Positions 25,155 through 33,619 are shown, counted from the first letter of the stretch. The stretch: 41,492 bases of DNA from Dehalococcoidia bacterium (GCA_009838465.1 VXRN01000071.1:1-41492), one strand, 5' to 3'. Numbers and translations: made by a program. The notes: generated from the letters alone by a model not told the origin.

Positions 25155-25277
25155 GTTCTCGCCTCCTCGGTACAGATTTCCTGAGATTCATTATAATCAT
25201 ACTCAGGAACAACTCCAACACCGGCGACTGATGCCTCGAACAGGAAGAGAATCATCCCCCAGCTAACCCTCACCGAC

Positions 25278-25910
25278 GTGTATCACAGGCTGCGGGAACG
25301 CCACGGGCCGCAGAAGTGGTGGCCGGCGGATACGCCGTTCGAGGTGATGGTGGGGGCTATCCTGGTCCAGAGGACCACGTGGACGAATACCAGTCGCGCG
25401 ATTGAGAATCTGAAGTCCGCGGGCAAGCTGTCGCCGTGTGCTATCAGGGAGGCTGGCGACGAGGAACTTCAGGAGATCATCAGACCTGCGGGATTCTTCA
25501 GGACAAAGGCCCGGAAGTTAAGGGCGCTCTCCGAGTTCCTGGGGGAACGCTACAGCGACAGTTTGGAGGTGATGTCGGAGCTACCGGACGGGGAGTTGAG
25601 AGATCAGCTCCTGTCCATCTACGGGGTCGGTGATGAAACGGCAGACGACATAATGCTGTACGCTTTCGGGCGTCCATCGTTCGTGGTGGACGCCTATACT
25701 CGTCGTATATTCGCCAGGTTGGGATTGGTTGACCCAAAGTTGAGATACGCGGATATTCAGACTGTATTCCAAGACCGTATTCCGAGAGACGTTGCGCTGT
25801 ATAACGAGTATCACGCGCTCATAGTCATGCACGGGAAAGACGTCTGCAAGACGCGCCCAATTTGCTCAGAGTGTCCGCTGGGCCCGGTGTGTCCGAAGAT
25901 TGGTGTCTAG
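25278..25910 (+). CDS. endonuclease III-like HhH-GPD DNA glycosylase
   Basis: A 210-residue Nth-superfamily base-excision repair protein of the COG2231 type. The helix-hairpin-helix LLSIYGVGDETADDIMLYAFG is followed by catalytic-type Asp in VVDAYTRRIF. Bifunctional Nth has Lys in GVGxKTA; here the position is Glu (GVGDETA), so a monofunctional glycosylase is expected. Four C-terminal cysteines (C-x5-C-x2-C-x5-C) bind a [4Fe-4S] cluster. The GTG at 25278 is the only usual start, yet the codons just before it (QLTLTD) look like real protein, so the start may lie upstream at a rare codon. The 3' end overlaps modC by 4 bases. Confidence 0.85.
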   Translation: MYHRLRERHGPQKWWPADTPFEVMVGAILVQRTTWTNTSRAIENLKSAGKLSPCAIREAGDEELQEIIRPAGFFRTKARKLRALSEFLGERYSDSLEVMSELPDGELRDQLLSIYGVGDETADDIMLYAFGRPSFVVDAYTRRIFARLGLVDPKLRYADIQTVFQDRIPRDVALYNEYHALIVMHGKDVCKTRPICSECPLGPVCPKIGV

Positions 25911-27007
25911 TCCGCATCCTGCGCGAAGGTGAGGATGCTGTTGGTCTTGATGACAAGGTGAACATCGCGTCCGCGAATCAAGCCCAGTTGGCGGGCGGAG
26001 CCAGGTGTGACCTCGGCGACTATCATCTCTCCGATGTCCAGGTACACGAGCGTCAGTCCTCCTGTCTCGCGCACGTCGCGCACTACTGCGGGGACGGCGT
26101 TGCGCGCGCTCGTGAGCGGCGGCGCTCCGAGGCTGAGGATGATGTCGCCGGAGCGTATGGAGACGGATACGGACTCGCCCGCCCTCGACTCTGTGGGAGG
26201 GCCGACCAGTACGGCATCTCCTATGGCCAGCCTGGAGGTGCCGTCCTCATTATCGGGTTCCAGTACCCTTGCGCGCAGAATGTTTTCCAGCGTTCCGTAG
26301 TCCGCGATGCGGGCGACTGAGGGGTGGGCCATGATTTCCGGGGTGCTGCCGTAGGCGGCCATCTCTCCGGAGTCGAGAGCGTACATCTTCGGGGCGAGCG
26401 CGAGGACTTCGGACAGCGAGTGAGAGACGAAGACCATGGGGACACCAAGCTGTTCGGAGATGCTCTTGAGGTGGGTGAGTATGGATGCCCTGTGCGCGGC
26501 GTCCAGGGATGCGAGTGGCTCATCCAGCAGAAGCAGCCTGGGAGACGAGGCGAGAGCGCGGACGAGAGCTACACGCTGTCTCTCTCCACCGGATAGGTTG
26601 CTCACTCCGCGCTCCATGAGGTGGCTTATACCCAGCAGATATGCCAGGTCGTCCGGATCGAACTGACGCTCGGAGCGCGGAGTGAGCTTGTAGCCGTACT
26701 CCACATTTTGGCGCACGCTCATGTGCGGAAAGAGCGCGCCCTGCTGGAACACGTAGCCGAAGCGACGCCTTTCGGGAGGTATGTTGATTCCGGAGGACGA
26801 TGAGTAAACGACCGATCCTTCCACTTCGATGTCGCCATCTCCGGGCGACAGCATACCGGAGACGCAATTGAGTAGCGTAGTCTTACCGCTGCCGGATGGT
26901 CCGAAGACGGCGGTGATACCTCGGTCGAACTGTCCGGCGCAGTCGAGGGTAAATCCCTCGTATGCCTTGCGCACGCTGAATTGCAGGAAGAAGTCAGATT
27001 CAGCCAT
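25907..27007 (-). CDS. modC: molybdate ABC transporter ATP-binding protein
   Basis: A 366-residue ATPase that drives molybdate (or tungstate) import. It has Walker A GPSGSGKTT (36-44), a Q-loop (FGYVFQQGALFPH), signature LSGGERQR, Walker B LLLLDEPLASLD and the switch His in VFVSHS. A C-terminal TOBE/Mop-like oxyanion-binding region (from about residue 290) is typical of ModC and matches molybdate sensing. The gene is last in the modABC group, 7 bases after modB, and overlaps the convergent DNA glycosylase gene by 4 bases. Confidence 0.93.
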   Translation of the reverse strand: MAESDFFLQFSVRKAYEGFTLDCAGQFDRGITAVFGPSGSGKTTLLNCVSGMLSPGDGDIEVEGSVVYSSSSGINIPPERRRFGYVFQQGALFPHMSVRQNVEYGYKLTPRSERQFDPDDLAYLLGISHLMERGVSNLSGGERQRVALVRALASSPRLLLLDEPLASLDAAHRASILTHLKSISEQLGVPMVFVSHSLSEVLALAPKMYALDSGEMAAYGSTPEIMAHPSVARIADYGTLENILRARVLEPDNEDGTSRLAIGDAVLVGPPTESRAGESVSVSIRSGDIILSLGAPPLTSARNAVPAVVRDVRETGGLTLVYLDIGEMIVAEVTPGSARQLGLIRGRDVHLVIKTNSILTFAQDAD

Positions 27008-27014
27008 AGTTAAA

Positions 27015-27683
27015 CTACGCTCTCCTTCCGCGCGAGCGTTTCAAGAGCCAATTGTGAACGGCGAGCGTCGCCAAGGCCAGTGCCAGGGCCACCAGTACGA
27101 AGGACATCGTGTCTTCGCCTCGTCCCAGTTGGATGTTGTCGTAGATTGCGAGCGGGATGGTCTGTGTCTTGCCCGGGATGTTGCCGGCCACGATGATGGT
27201 TGCGCCGAACTCGCTCAGGGCGCGTATGAATCCAAGCAGAACACCAGCCAGTATTCCTCTGTAAGCGAGCGGCAAGGTTATCGTGAGGGCCACCCGGACC
27301 GTCCCGGCTCCGAGGGTTCGCGCCGACCTCTCCAGTCTCTCGTCAACCTCCTCCATCGCAGTCATCACGGCACGGGCCACCAGCGGGAACGAGACGACGG
27401 CGGATGCGAGAACGGCTGCAATCCACGTGAACGCGATTTCCAGTCCGAGGGAGCTTTCTATGAGGGAGCCTATCGGTCCCCGGCGTCCCATGAGCAGCAA
27501 GAGCATATATCCGACCACCACAGGGGGAACAGCCAACGGCAGCGAGGCGAGAACCTCTAGAATGAATGCTCCTCGGACTCGCTTCTTGACGACCAGCCAA
27601 CTGAGAGCCAGGGCGAGCGGCAGGTTCAGAAGCGTCGCAACTATTGCGACACGCAGGGTGAGGACAACAGTCTCGAACAACAA
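27015..27683 (-). CDS. modB: molybdate ABC transporter permease
   Basis: A 222-residue inner-membrane permease with about five or six hydrophobic helices. The EAA-type cytoplasmic loop that contacts ModC is GAGTVRVALTITLPLAYRGILAG. The helix ending with LSEFGATIIVAGNIPGKTQT is a ModB/CysT-type signature. The start is a TTG with a GGAG site upstream. It lies between modA (22 bases) and modC (7 bases), so the three form one transcript. Confidence 0.93.
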   Translation of the reverse strand: MLFETVVLTLRVAIVATLLNLPLALALSWLVVKKRVRGAFILEVLASLPLAVPPVVVGYMLLLLMGRRGPIGSLIESSLGLEIAFTWIAAVLASAVVSFPLVARAVMTAMEEVDERLERSARTLGAGTVRVALTITLPLAYRGILAGVLLGFIRALSEFGATIIVAGNIPGKTQTIPLAIYDNIQLGRGEDTMSFVLVALALALATLAVHNWLLKRSRGRRA

Positions 27684-27705
27684 GGCCGCTTTACTCCAAG
27701 GGTGG

Positions 27706-28587
27706 CTAAAATCCGATTCTTCGGAACATGGTCTCAGAGAAACCGAATCGTCGGAAGACTGAGATGGATTCCTCGGAAGATATGAATTCGAGGTACCCTG
27801 AAGCGTCGCCTGTACTGGAAGACCCGTTCACCGAGACGGCGGGGTATATGATCGTGGAGTGCAGCTCGGGATCAATCGAGTGCGCCACCTCCAGCGAGTC
27901 CGAACTGAGCGCGTCGGTGCGATAAATGATGCCCGCGTCGGCATTTCCTACTTCGACGTAAGTCATTGCCGCCCTGACGTCCTTTCCGAGCAGGAGTTTG
28001 CCTTGCAAGCCGTCCCAGACTCCCGCCGACCTGAGCGCCTCCTCCGCGTATGTCCCGGCGGGCGCGAGGGCCGGGTCGGCGAGCGCGATTCTCTCGATGC
28101 CGCCCGAGGTCAGTGACTTCAGGGAATCAATATCGCCGCTCTTGTCCCGGGTGACCACGACAAGTTCGTTGCTCAACAGTCTGAGGGAATGTGAGCCAGG
28201 GACCGAGGCCAAGCCCCTCTCTTCCAGAAAGTCAACCGGTCCGCTGCCGGCGGATATGAACACATCTGCCGGCGCACCGCTGGCTATCTGCTGCGCCAGC
28301 GACTGGGAGCCGCCGAAGCTCAGATTTACATTCACGCCGCTTTCACTCTCGTATATTTCGCTAACCTGGGTGAGCGGGTCGCGCAGGCTGGTAGCGGCGA
28401 ATACCAGCAGGTCACGCTCGCCGCCGCAGGCGATGAGCGCGAGGCAGGTAGCGACTGCCAGCGCCACCCATATACTCTGTGTCGCCATCCTGGGCAGAAA
28501 GCGACGATTGAAGCCCGCGCTTGAATTCATGCCCAGGGTTATGTCCATACGTATTGAGAATGCTGAGGGCTTATGTCCCTGTGTCAT
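27706..28587 (-). CDS. modA: molybdate ABC transporter substrate-binding lipoprotein
   Basis: Extracytoplasmic molybdate-binding protein of about 293 residues. After a basic region (FNRRFLPRM) comes a hydrophobic helix ending in a lipobox (LALIACGG), so mature protein is lipid-anchored at Cys. The mature part opens with LLVFAATSLRDPLTQVSEIYE, the ModA signature, with the anion-binding Ser in AATS, then GGSQSLAQQI and GAPADVFISAG. The first ATG overlaps the methyltransferase stop by 4 bases (ATGA) but gives an unusually long N-region; the in-frame Met20 and Met34 are alternatives. No molybdate riboswitch is seen upstream, as the gene lies inside a longer operon. Confidence 0.92.
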   Translation of the reverse strand: MTQGHKPSAFSIRMDITLGMNSSAGFNRRFLPRMATQSIWVALAVATCLALIACGGERDLLVFAATSLRDPLTQVSEIYESESGVNVNLSFGGSQSLAQQIASGAPADVFISAGSGPVDFLEERGLASVPGSHSLRLLSNELVVVTRDKSGDIDSLKSLTSGGIERIALADPALAPAGTYAEEALRSAGVWDGLQGKLLLGKDVRAAMTYVEVGNADAGIIYRTDALSSDSLEVAHSIDPELHSTIIYPAVSVNGSSSTGDASGYLEFISSEESISVFRRFGFSETMFRRIGF

Positions 28588-29375
28588 CTTTTCCGTGCGA
28601 CCCAGATCATCTCAGTGCTGTCCGCATTAAACTCTGAGCGGTCGAAGTCGCCCAGCAGATCGTCTATCTCGAAGCCGCGCATTACAAGAAGATGGTGCAT
28701 CTCCCAGCGATGACAGTATCTCAGAGTGTAGTCGCGATATGTCTTTCGGGCGACCGAGTTATCGTCGTCGAGTTCCTCTATCATCATCCGTATGCCGACC
28801 GTCTGGTCGTGAGTGTCATACCGACTCTGCTGGTTGAGGACGTAGCTCTTGCCTGTAACCGGGTCGGTAACGTCGTTCAGGTGACGGGCTACGTCGCTCT
28901 GTTCGAAGGCCATGTTCGGGTCCGGCACGAAGATGTTGAACGCAAGCCTGCCGCCCGGGCTCAGATGGCGTCGGACGCTATCGAGAGCGCTGATCTGGTC
29001 CTCCACTGTCATCAGCGCGAGAAATCCCCTGAAGGGGATGGTCACGAGGGGAAATTGACGCTGTGCGCCATTGGCATCCCGAAGGTCGAAGTCGCGCATA
29101 TCGGCATGGACCAACTCAACCGAGCCCGCGCCCTCTCGAAGCGATCGCAGCTTTTCCCTTGCTTTTGAGAGCATCGCCGAGGACGAGTCTATTCCTACCA
29201 CATCTATGCCAAGTTGGGCTGTCGGAATTGCTATGCGTCCGGTTCCCACGCCGAGCTCCAGCACAGGACCGCCGGATTCCATGGCCTGCTGAGCGTAGAA
29301 GGGTATGTCCGACCTGACGTATGAGTAAACGGCGTCGTAGATTTCGGCCCATGGATCGTAGGGAGAGTATTCCAT
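28584..29375 (-). CDS. class I SAM-dependent methyltransferase
   Basis: A 263-residue Rossmann-fold methyltransferase. SAM-binding motif I is VLELGVGTGRIAIP (near residue 40), with the acidic ribose contact in VVGIDSSSAML and motif IV region FLALMTVEDQI. The start ATG at 29375 overlaps the ruvA stop as TGATG, preferred over a GTG one codon upstream. The substrate is unknown; its C-terminal part resembles small-molecule methyltransferases. It joins the Holliday-junction genes to the molybdate transporter within one apparent operon. Confidence 0.87.
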   Translation of the reverse strand: MEYSPYDPWAEIYDAVYSYVRSDIPFYAQQAMESGGPVLELGVGTGRIAIPTAQLGIDVVGIDSSSAMLSKAREKLRSLREGAGSVELVHADMRDFDLRDANGAQRQFPLVTIPFRGFLALMTVEDQISALDSVRRHLSPGGRLAFNIFVPDPNMAFEQSDVARHLNDVTDPVTGKSYVLNQQSRYDTHDQTVGIRMMIEELDDDNSVARKTYRDYTLRYCHRWEMHHLLVMRGFEIDDLLGDFDRSEFNADSTEMIWVARKR

Positions 29376-29959
29376 CACTCGCCTGCCAGGTACTCGAGGG
29401 CGGCGCGGATCCGGTCTTCTTCGGACTGGCCGTTGGAAGCCGTTCGAGACAGCGCCTCTCGCGCCTCGTTGTCCCCGTATCCCAGCGCGGTCAGAGCGTC
29501 CACCAATTCCGAGTCGGGGGCGGAGCCGCGTCCGTCAGCAAAGTCGAGGTCCAGCTTGCCCTTGAGTTCCAGGACTATCCTGCTGGCGGTGCGCCGGCCT
29601 ATGCCCGGCACTGCGGACAGGGTCTTTGTGTCGCCTTCTTCGACGGTTTGAACAAGGGACTGTGGGCTGAATCGGGCAAGCATGGCGAGCGCCAGTCGGG
29701 GGCCGATTCCGCTAATGTTCAACAGGGTGTCGAACGTCTGGCGTTCATCTTCTGTGAGAAACCCGTACAGAATCAGGCTGTCCTCCCTGACCTGTAGCGA
29801 AGTGTGCAGTCTCAGAGGTTCACCAACGCGCCCTATGGAGTTTACGGAAGTGTCCGGCACACTGATCCGAAACGTCACTCCCCCCACGGCGACGTCAACC
29901 CAGTCGGCTCCCACGCCCCTGAGTGTTCCAGATATGGATGAAATGAGTGTCGAAACCAT
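29375..29959 (-). CDS. ruvA: Holliday junction branch migration protein RuvA
   Basis: A 194-residue DNA-binding subunit that grips the four-way junction for RuvB-driven branch migration. It has the OB-fold N-domain (MVSTLISSISGTL, then RVGEPLRLHTSLQVREDSLILYGF), two helix-hairpin-helix motifs (LLNISGIGPRLALAMLA and LSAVPGIGRRTASRIVLELK) and a C-terminal RuvB-contacting three-helix domain (DALTALGYGDNEAREAL). The ATG at 29959 begins 4 bases after the ruvC stop; the frame is open further upstream inside ruvC, but that part has no RuvA character. No ruvB is in the window. Confidence 0.96.
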   Translation of the reverse strand: MVSTLISSISGTLRGVGADWVDVAVGGVTFRISVPDTSVNSIGRVGEPLRLHTSLQVREDSLILYGFLTEDERQTFDTLLNISGIGPRLALAMLARFSPQSLVQTVEEGDTKTLSAVPGIGRRTASRIVLELKGKLDLDFADGRGSAPDSELVDALTALGYGDNEAREALSRTASNGQSEEDRIRAALEYLAGE

Positions 29960-29963
29960 GCTT

Positions 29964-30458
29964 CTATTCCCACACTTCGATGTCGTGGGCCTGGGTATTG
30001 TTGATGTGGCAGATTGCCACGGCGGCGGCATCGGCCCGGTCCGAGGGTTCCAGTGGGTTCGGCAGATCCAGGAGAAACTGGACCATGTCCTGTACCTGCT
30101 CCTTGGAACTCCCTCCGTTGTCCGTAACCGCCTTCTTGACCTCCCTGGGAGCGTACATGGATACAGGAATGCCGTGAGACGCGGCGGCAACCATTGCGAC
30201 CGCCTGCGCCTGGCCTACGGAGATTGCCGCCTTGATATTTCGACCGACGAATGGCGACTCGACAGCCACGACGTCCGGCCTTAACTCGGCCACCAGCTCT
30301 TCCAGGCGGCCGTGGAGCCATCCGAGGCGCGCAGCCAGTTCAGCCTTCCTCGGGGGGCTGAGCGCGTCCGAAAGGCGCAGGGAATAGCTCTCGCCGTCCG
30401 ATTCCACCAGCCCAATGCCCATTTTGTATGTACCGGGGTCAACGCCCAAGACCAGCAA
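29964..30458 (-). CDS. ruvC: crossover junction endodeoxyribonuclease RuvC
   Basis: The Holliday junction resolvase, about 164 residues. Catalytic acids are present: Asp in GVDPGTYKMG, Glu in VAVESPF, and the paired Asp in SDRADAAAVAICH. The start is probably TTG at 30458 (MLVLGVDPG): GGAGG at 30471-30467 lies 8 bases before it, and this gives the normal short N-terminus. A GTG at 30473 would place the ribosome site inside the gene. It is the first gene of ruvC-ruvA-methyltransferase-modABC. Confidence 0.95.
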   Translation of the reverse strand: MLVLGVDPGTYKMGIGLVESDGESYSLRLSDALSPPRKAELAARLGWLHGRLEELVAELRPDVVAVESPFVGRNIKAAISVGQAQAVAMVAAASHGIPVSMYAPREVKKAVTDNGGSSKEQVQDMVQFLLDLPNPLEPSDRADAAAVAICHINNTQAHDIEVWE

Positions 30459-30473
30459 TCGGGGTTCCTCCAC

Positions 30474-30824
30474 ATTTCATGCCAGCGGACCGCAGGTCCA
30501 ATGAGTGAATATAAATACAAGAGCCGCATTTACGCAATACGCCACAGGGCATTTCGCAGGGCCTTTCGATAATCAACCAACTAAACCAAGTACGTTCGTG
30601 GTGAGCTTGTCGAACCATGAACGGGCGGCCCTTCGACAGGCTCAGGGCGAACGACAGAAGTAGTTTCGGGAAATAACCGAAAAACCCCGGGATGTTTTGA
30701 CGCCTGTATGTGATTCTATCGCCTTTAGACAGCAAAGGTCGTGTGCTAGGCTGAGATATATGAGCGCTGATACATGGACCCTCTATTGCCAACTCGCTCA
30801 GGATAAGGGGAAGCGAACATTTTC
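30474..30824. other. divergent ruvC/cvpA intergenic region
   Basis: No gene in these 351 bases. The main feature is an inverted-repeat element at about 30594-30656. A possible plus-strand promoter for the CvpA gene is weak (TTAGAC, 16 bases, TAGGCT, near 30725-30753). Confidence 0.4.
30594..30656. repeat. MITE-like inverted repeat (TTCGACAGGCTCAG family)
   Basis: The left arm GTTCGTGGTGAGCTTGTCGAA is roughly complementary, with mismatches, to the right arm TTCGACAGGCTCAGGGCGAAC; the spacer reads CCATGAACGGGCGGCC. This sequence type is a dispersed intergenic repeat known from many unrelated bacterial genomes. Arm ends may be off by a base. Confidence 0.75.
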
Positions 30825-31466
30825 ATGCAGTGGCTGGACTTTCTGATCTTATTCATCCTGGCCGTTTCACTTCTATGGGGCTTTAGGACCGGCGTCCTGG
30901 ATGTCGTGTTTCTGTGTGTAGGAATAGTAGTCGGATGGTGGGTGTCCGGCAGGTATGCGGACGACGCGGGTGAACTGGTGAGTTTTTCGGCGGGCGCTGA
31001 TGCCTTCGTTTCAGTTCTGGCCTACATTTTCATAATGTCGGCATGTACATTGATATTCGTTATGGTGGGCCGTGTGATCAAGACGGTCGCAAATGCCGGC
31101 ACGCTCGGAGCGTCAGGAATGGCCGACCGCATGTCGGGTGTCGCCCTCGGGCTGGTCATCGGACTGACGGCCTCCCTCGCTCTCATCGTAGTCCTGGCTC
31201 GTCTCGCCTTCGCGTTTTCCCTGGCCGGGGCCGACCTGGACATCCCCGCGACGGGCGTGGCTGCCGTTGACAGCGTTGACACTGCCACAGTCGTCGAAGA
31301 CAAGAAACACATCCTCGTAGATGGACTTGTTAATTCCAAGGCTGTTTCTTTGTTCCTGGACGTGTGGGGCAGCGTGCCGAGGACTTCACTGGGGCCGGTT
31401 GTCGGCGATTTCGCAATTGGACTGGACCTGCTGGTGGAAGAGGCGCATGGGAAAAATGTCGCATAA
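30825..31466 (+). CDS. CvpA-family membrane protein
   Basis: A 213-residue inner-membrane protein with four hydrophobic helices in the first 135 residues. The opening WLDFLILFILAVSLLWGFRTGVLDVVF matches the CvpA (colicin V production) family, as does the helix turn VGRVIKTVANAGTLGASGMADRMSGVALG. The C-terminal 80 residues are soluble. CvpA proteins have been linked to envelope stress and colicin export; a precise role is unclear. An AGGGGAAG site lies 11 bases before the ATG. Confidence 0.85.
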   Translation: MQWLDFLILFILAVSLLWGFRTGVLDVVFLCVGIVVGWWVSGRYADDAGELVSFSAGADAFVSVLAYIFIMSACTLIFVMVGRVIKTVANAGTLGASGMADRMSGVALGLVIGLTASLALIVVLARLAFAFSLAGADLDIPATGVAAVDSVDTATVVEDKKHILVDGLVNSKAVSLFLDVWGSVPRTSLGPVVGDFAIGLDLLVEEAHGKNVA

Positions 31467-31567
31467 TCGCATAATATAGAGATAGGGTTGCGGTTTGGGT
31501 TAAACTACATTCGAGCAATGATCGCTTCGAGGAGTTTCCGGCAGACAAGTCCACCGTAAGGCGTAGA

Positions 31568-32080
31568 ATGAGCGCAATCAATTCGCCGGTTCTGGTGCTG
31601 AATCAGAATTACCAGCCACTCAACGTCTGCAATGTGCGGCGAGCCTTGGTCCTGGTAGGGCGAGGCAAGGCGGAGCTTGTCGTAAACGGACGCGGTCACA
31701 TACAGAGTGTCTCGGAGTTGTTCCCCGCGCCATCGGTAATCCGCCTGATCTACATGGTGAAGAGACCCGTAATGCGCCGCCGTCTATCCAGGCAGGCAGT
31801 GTTCTATCGCGACGGGTTCACCTGTCAATATTGCGGCAAGCAGACCCGCCAACTCACGCTCGATCACATCATGCCTAGATGGCGGCACGGGCCACATTCC
31901 TGGGACAACATAGTGAGCGCCTGCATACCCTGTAACCATCACAAGGCGGGCAGGACTCCACGCGAAGCGAGGATGAAGCTGCTGCGCGAGCCGGGAGTAC
32001 CAAAACCCAACCCCTACTATATGTTCCAGCACCGCGAAATCATGGAAGAGTGGCGTCCATTCATGCCGTGGCTGAACTGA
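31568..32080 (+). CDS. HNH endonuclease
   Basis: A 170-residue HNH nuclease. After an N-terminal SPVLVLNQNYQPLNVCNVRRALVL-type region comes the zinc-stabilised HNH module: CQYCG, catalytic LDHIMPR, Asn in SWDNIVSACIPCNHHKAGRTP. All four zinc cysteines and the His-Asn-His set are kept. This single-copy chromosomal type occurs widely in Chloroflexota, Actinobacteria and cyanobacteria and is not usually part of an intron or restriction system; its role is unknown. The stop is 15 bases from the convergent RicT-like gene. Confidence 0.9.
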   Translation: MSAINSPVLVLNQNYQPLNVCNVRRALVLVGRGKAELVVNGRGHIQSVSELFPAPSVIRLIYMVKRPVMRRRLSRQAVFYRDGFTCQYCGKQTRQLTLDHIMPRWRHGPHSWDNIVSACIPCNHHKAGRTPREARMKLLREPGVPKPNPYYMFQHREIMEEWRPFMPWLN

Positions 32081-32095
32081 ACGCACGCTACTGCT

Positions 32096-32320
32096 TCACG
32101 GAATCTTTGGCGCTCTCTGTATGAGTTTCAGGACTCGCGGCAGCGGCGCGTTCAGGTCCGAATGCGCAACTTGTCCCGATCCAATGACGATGCTGGCCGC
32201 CTTGTCCCCGCACTCGGTCTGAACCATTACCCTGTCTGCGAATTCGACGCGGACTCCGTTATCGTCATAGAAATGCACCCTGCCGGAAGGGGAAAAACGG
32301 ACTCCCACTATCATCTTCAT
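32096..32320 (-). CDS. RicT/YaaT (PSP1)-like protein, N-terminal part only
   Basis: A 74-residue protein that matches the N-terminus of RicT/YaaT: IVGVRFSPSGRVHFYDDNG, DRVMVQTECG, then IVIG and a PLPRVLKL segment. RicT of Firmicutes is over 270 residues with a C-terminal PSP1 domain and cysteines for a Fe-S cluster, and lies directly after holB. Here the gene also lies directly after holB (4-base ATGA overlap) but stops before the PSP1 domain, 15 bases from the convergent HNH gene. Either the rest was lost, or this clade uses a short version. Confidence 0.72.
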   Translation of the reverse strand: MKMIVGVRFSPSGRVHFYDDNGVRVEFADRVMVQTECGDKAASIVIGSGQVAHSDLNAPLPRVLKLIQRAPKIP

Positions 32321-33339
32321 CCCTCCGGGCGATGTTCAGGCATCGAGGGCAACTGCATCATCATCCCCTCGACGGCCAGACGCGGAGAAACGTTTCTCTC
32401 CAGCAGGAACGCCGTTCTACGAATAGCTTTCAGCGAGGATACTACCGATTCGGCAGAAATCCGCTCGGAAATGGAGAGCAGAGATTCCATGCGGGACTTG
32501 TTGACTACAAGCTCGTTTTTACTCTGTGCGATGAGAAGCGCGTCCCGCCACCAGGATTGCCACAGATTGAGTTCTTCCAGGACTCCTTGTCTGTCCGCGG
32601 AGAAGCGGCCTGAGAGTCGCTCGGCATAGTCGAATCTGTCCGACAGGGAACCGTTGACGGTGCCCTCAATGGAGTCCATCGTTTCCCATATCTCGTCTAT
32701 TATCCTCGGACTCTCCGCTGCCTCGATGGCCCAGCCAATCCTGCCGCCGGACAGCCCGGCTATCTCGCCGGCCCTCTCCCGATTTACATCCTTATGTCCC
32801 ACCAGGAATTCAGAAACGGCGCTTAGCGGAGCCGGACGGAGAGCGATACTTCGGCACCTTGAGACCAGGGTTGGCAGCACGGCGTTCAGGTCGGAAGCCA
32901 CGAGTATGATAATGACATTTTCAGGCGGCTCTTCCAGCGTCTTGAGCAGGCTGTTGGCGGCTTCGCCACTCAGTTTCTCCGCGCTCTCGAATATGAAGAC
33001 TCTGTTGCGACCTTCGTATGGCAGCAGGCTTGCGTCCCGCTGGATCTCCCGTACCTGCTCGATACTGATCTGTGTCCGCAGCCTGCCTGACCTGGCTGCC
33101 TCCAGGCCGATGATCCGCACGTCCGGATGCAATGCGGACGTAATGCGCTGGCACTGGCGGCAGGTCGCGCATGGAGTTCCGCCGGAGGAGCAATTCGCGG
33201 CGCGAGCAATGTCCAGGGCGAGAGTTGTCTTCCCTACTTTGGCTGGCCCGGTTATCAGGTATGAGTGCGCGATCCTGTCCGCCTCTATCGAGCGGCTCAG
33301 GGTTCTTATCGCCTTTTCATGTCCGAATGTTTGCCACAT
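32317..33339 (-). CDS. holB: DNA polymerase III subunit delta'
   Basis: A 340-residue clamp-loader subunit of the AAA+ family. It has a P-loop GPAKVGKTT (near residue 31), the zinc module C-x7-C-x2-C-x2-C (CSSGGTPCATCRQC), a Walker B-like FIFESAEKLSGEAANSLLKTLEEPP and the SRC motif in LVSRCRSI. Delta' supplies the arginine-finger-type contacts in the clamp loader. The usual tmk neighbour is absent; upstream lies a 420-base gene-free region. The RicT-like gene overlaps its stop. Confidence 0.94.
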   Translation of the reverse strand: MWQTFGHEKAIRTLSRSIEADRIAHSYLITGPAKVGKTTLALDIARAANCSSGGTPCATCRQCQRITSALHPDVRIIGLEAARSGRLRTQISIEQVREIQRDASLLPYEGRNRVFIFESAEKLSGEAANSLLKTLEEPPENVIIILVASDLNAVLPTLVSRCRSIALRPAPLSAVSEFLVGHKDVNRERAGEIAGLSGGRIGWAIEAAESPRIIDEIWETMDSIEGTVNGSLSDRFDYAERLSGRFSADRQGVLEELNLWQSWWRDALLIAQSKNELVVNKSRMESLLSISERISAESVVSSLKAIRRTAFLLERNVSPRLAVEGMMMQLPSMPEHRPEG

Positions 33340-33434
33340 GAGTCGCTTTGGCTCTCATCTTGTCTGTCGCTGGAAGTATTGAATATCTGGTGAGCGTCAA
33401 TAAGACGACCGCCCGAATCGGTAGCGCAAGAGTC

Positions 33435-33457
33435 CCTTCCCCCATCAAGGGAGAAGG
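33435..33457. repeat. intergenic hairpin repeat (CCTTCCCCC-ATCAA-GGGAGAAGG)
   Basis: A near copy of the hairpin at 20020-20042: the same ATCAA loop, with 8 of 9 stem pairs. It is flanked by AAGGGGGGTGA. This supports a dispersed repeat family. Confidence 0.65.
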
Positions 33458-33619
33458 CCAAGGGGGGTGAAGAACCACTTGTGCGATGATTTGCCGGCAC
33501 TCCCCAGATTGACGCTGCTTGAGCATGTATGAAATCTATCAATGCCCCTGCCAGGGCGTCAATCAAGAATCTATCCTCCAAATCATGCACTCTATGAAAC
33601 GGACCAGTGAAAATTACCC

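Noticed and set aside
28587..28700. Molybdate riboswitch upstream of modA
   Set aside because: modA overlaps the methyltransferase stop, and no structured leader is visible.
30459..30473. GTG start of ruvC at 30473
   Set aside because: The GGAGG ribosome site would lie inside the gene; the TTG at 30458 gives the right spacing and a normal N-terminus.
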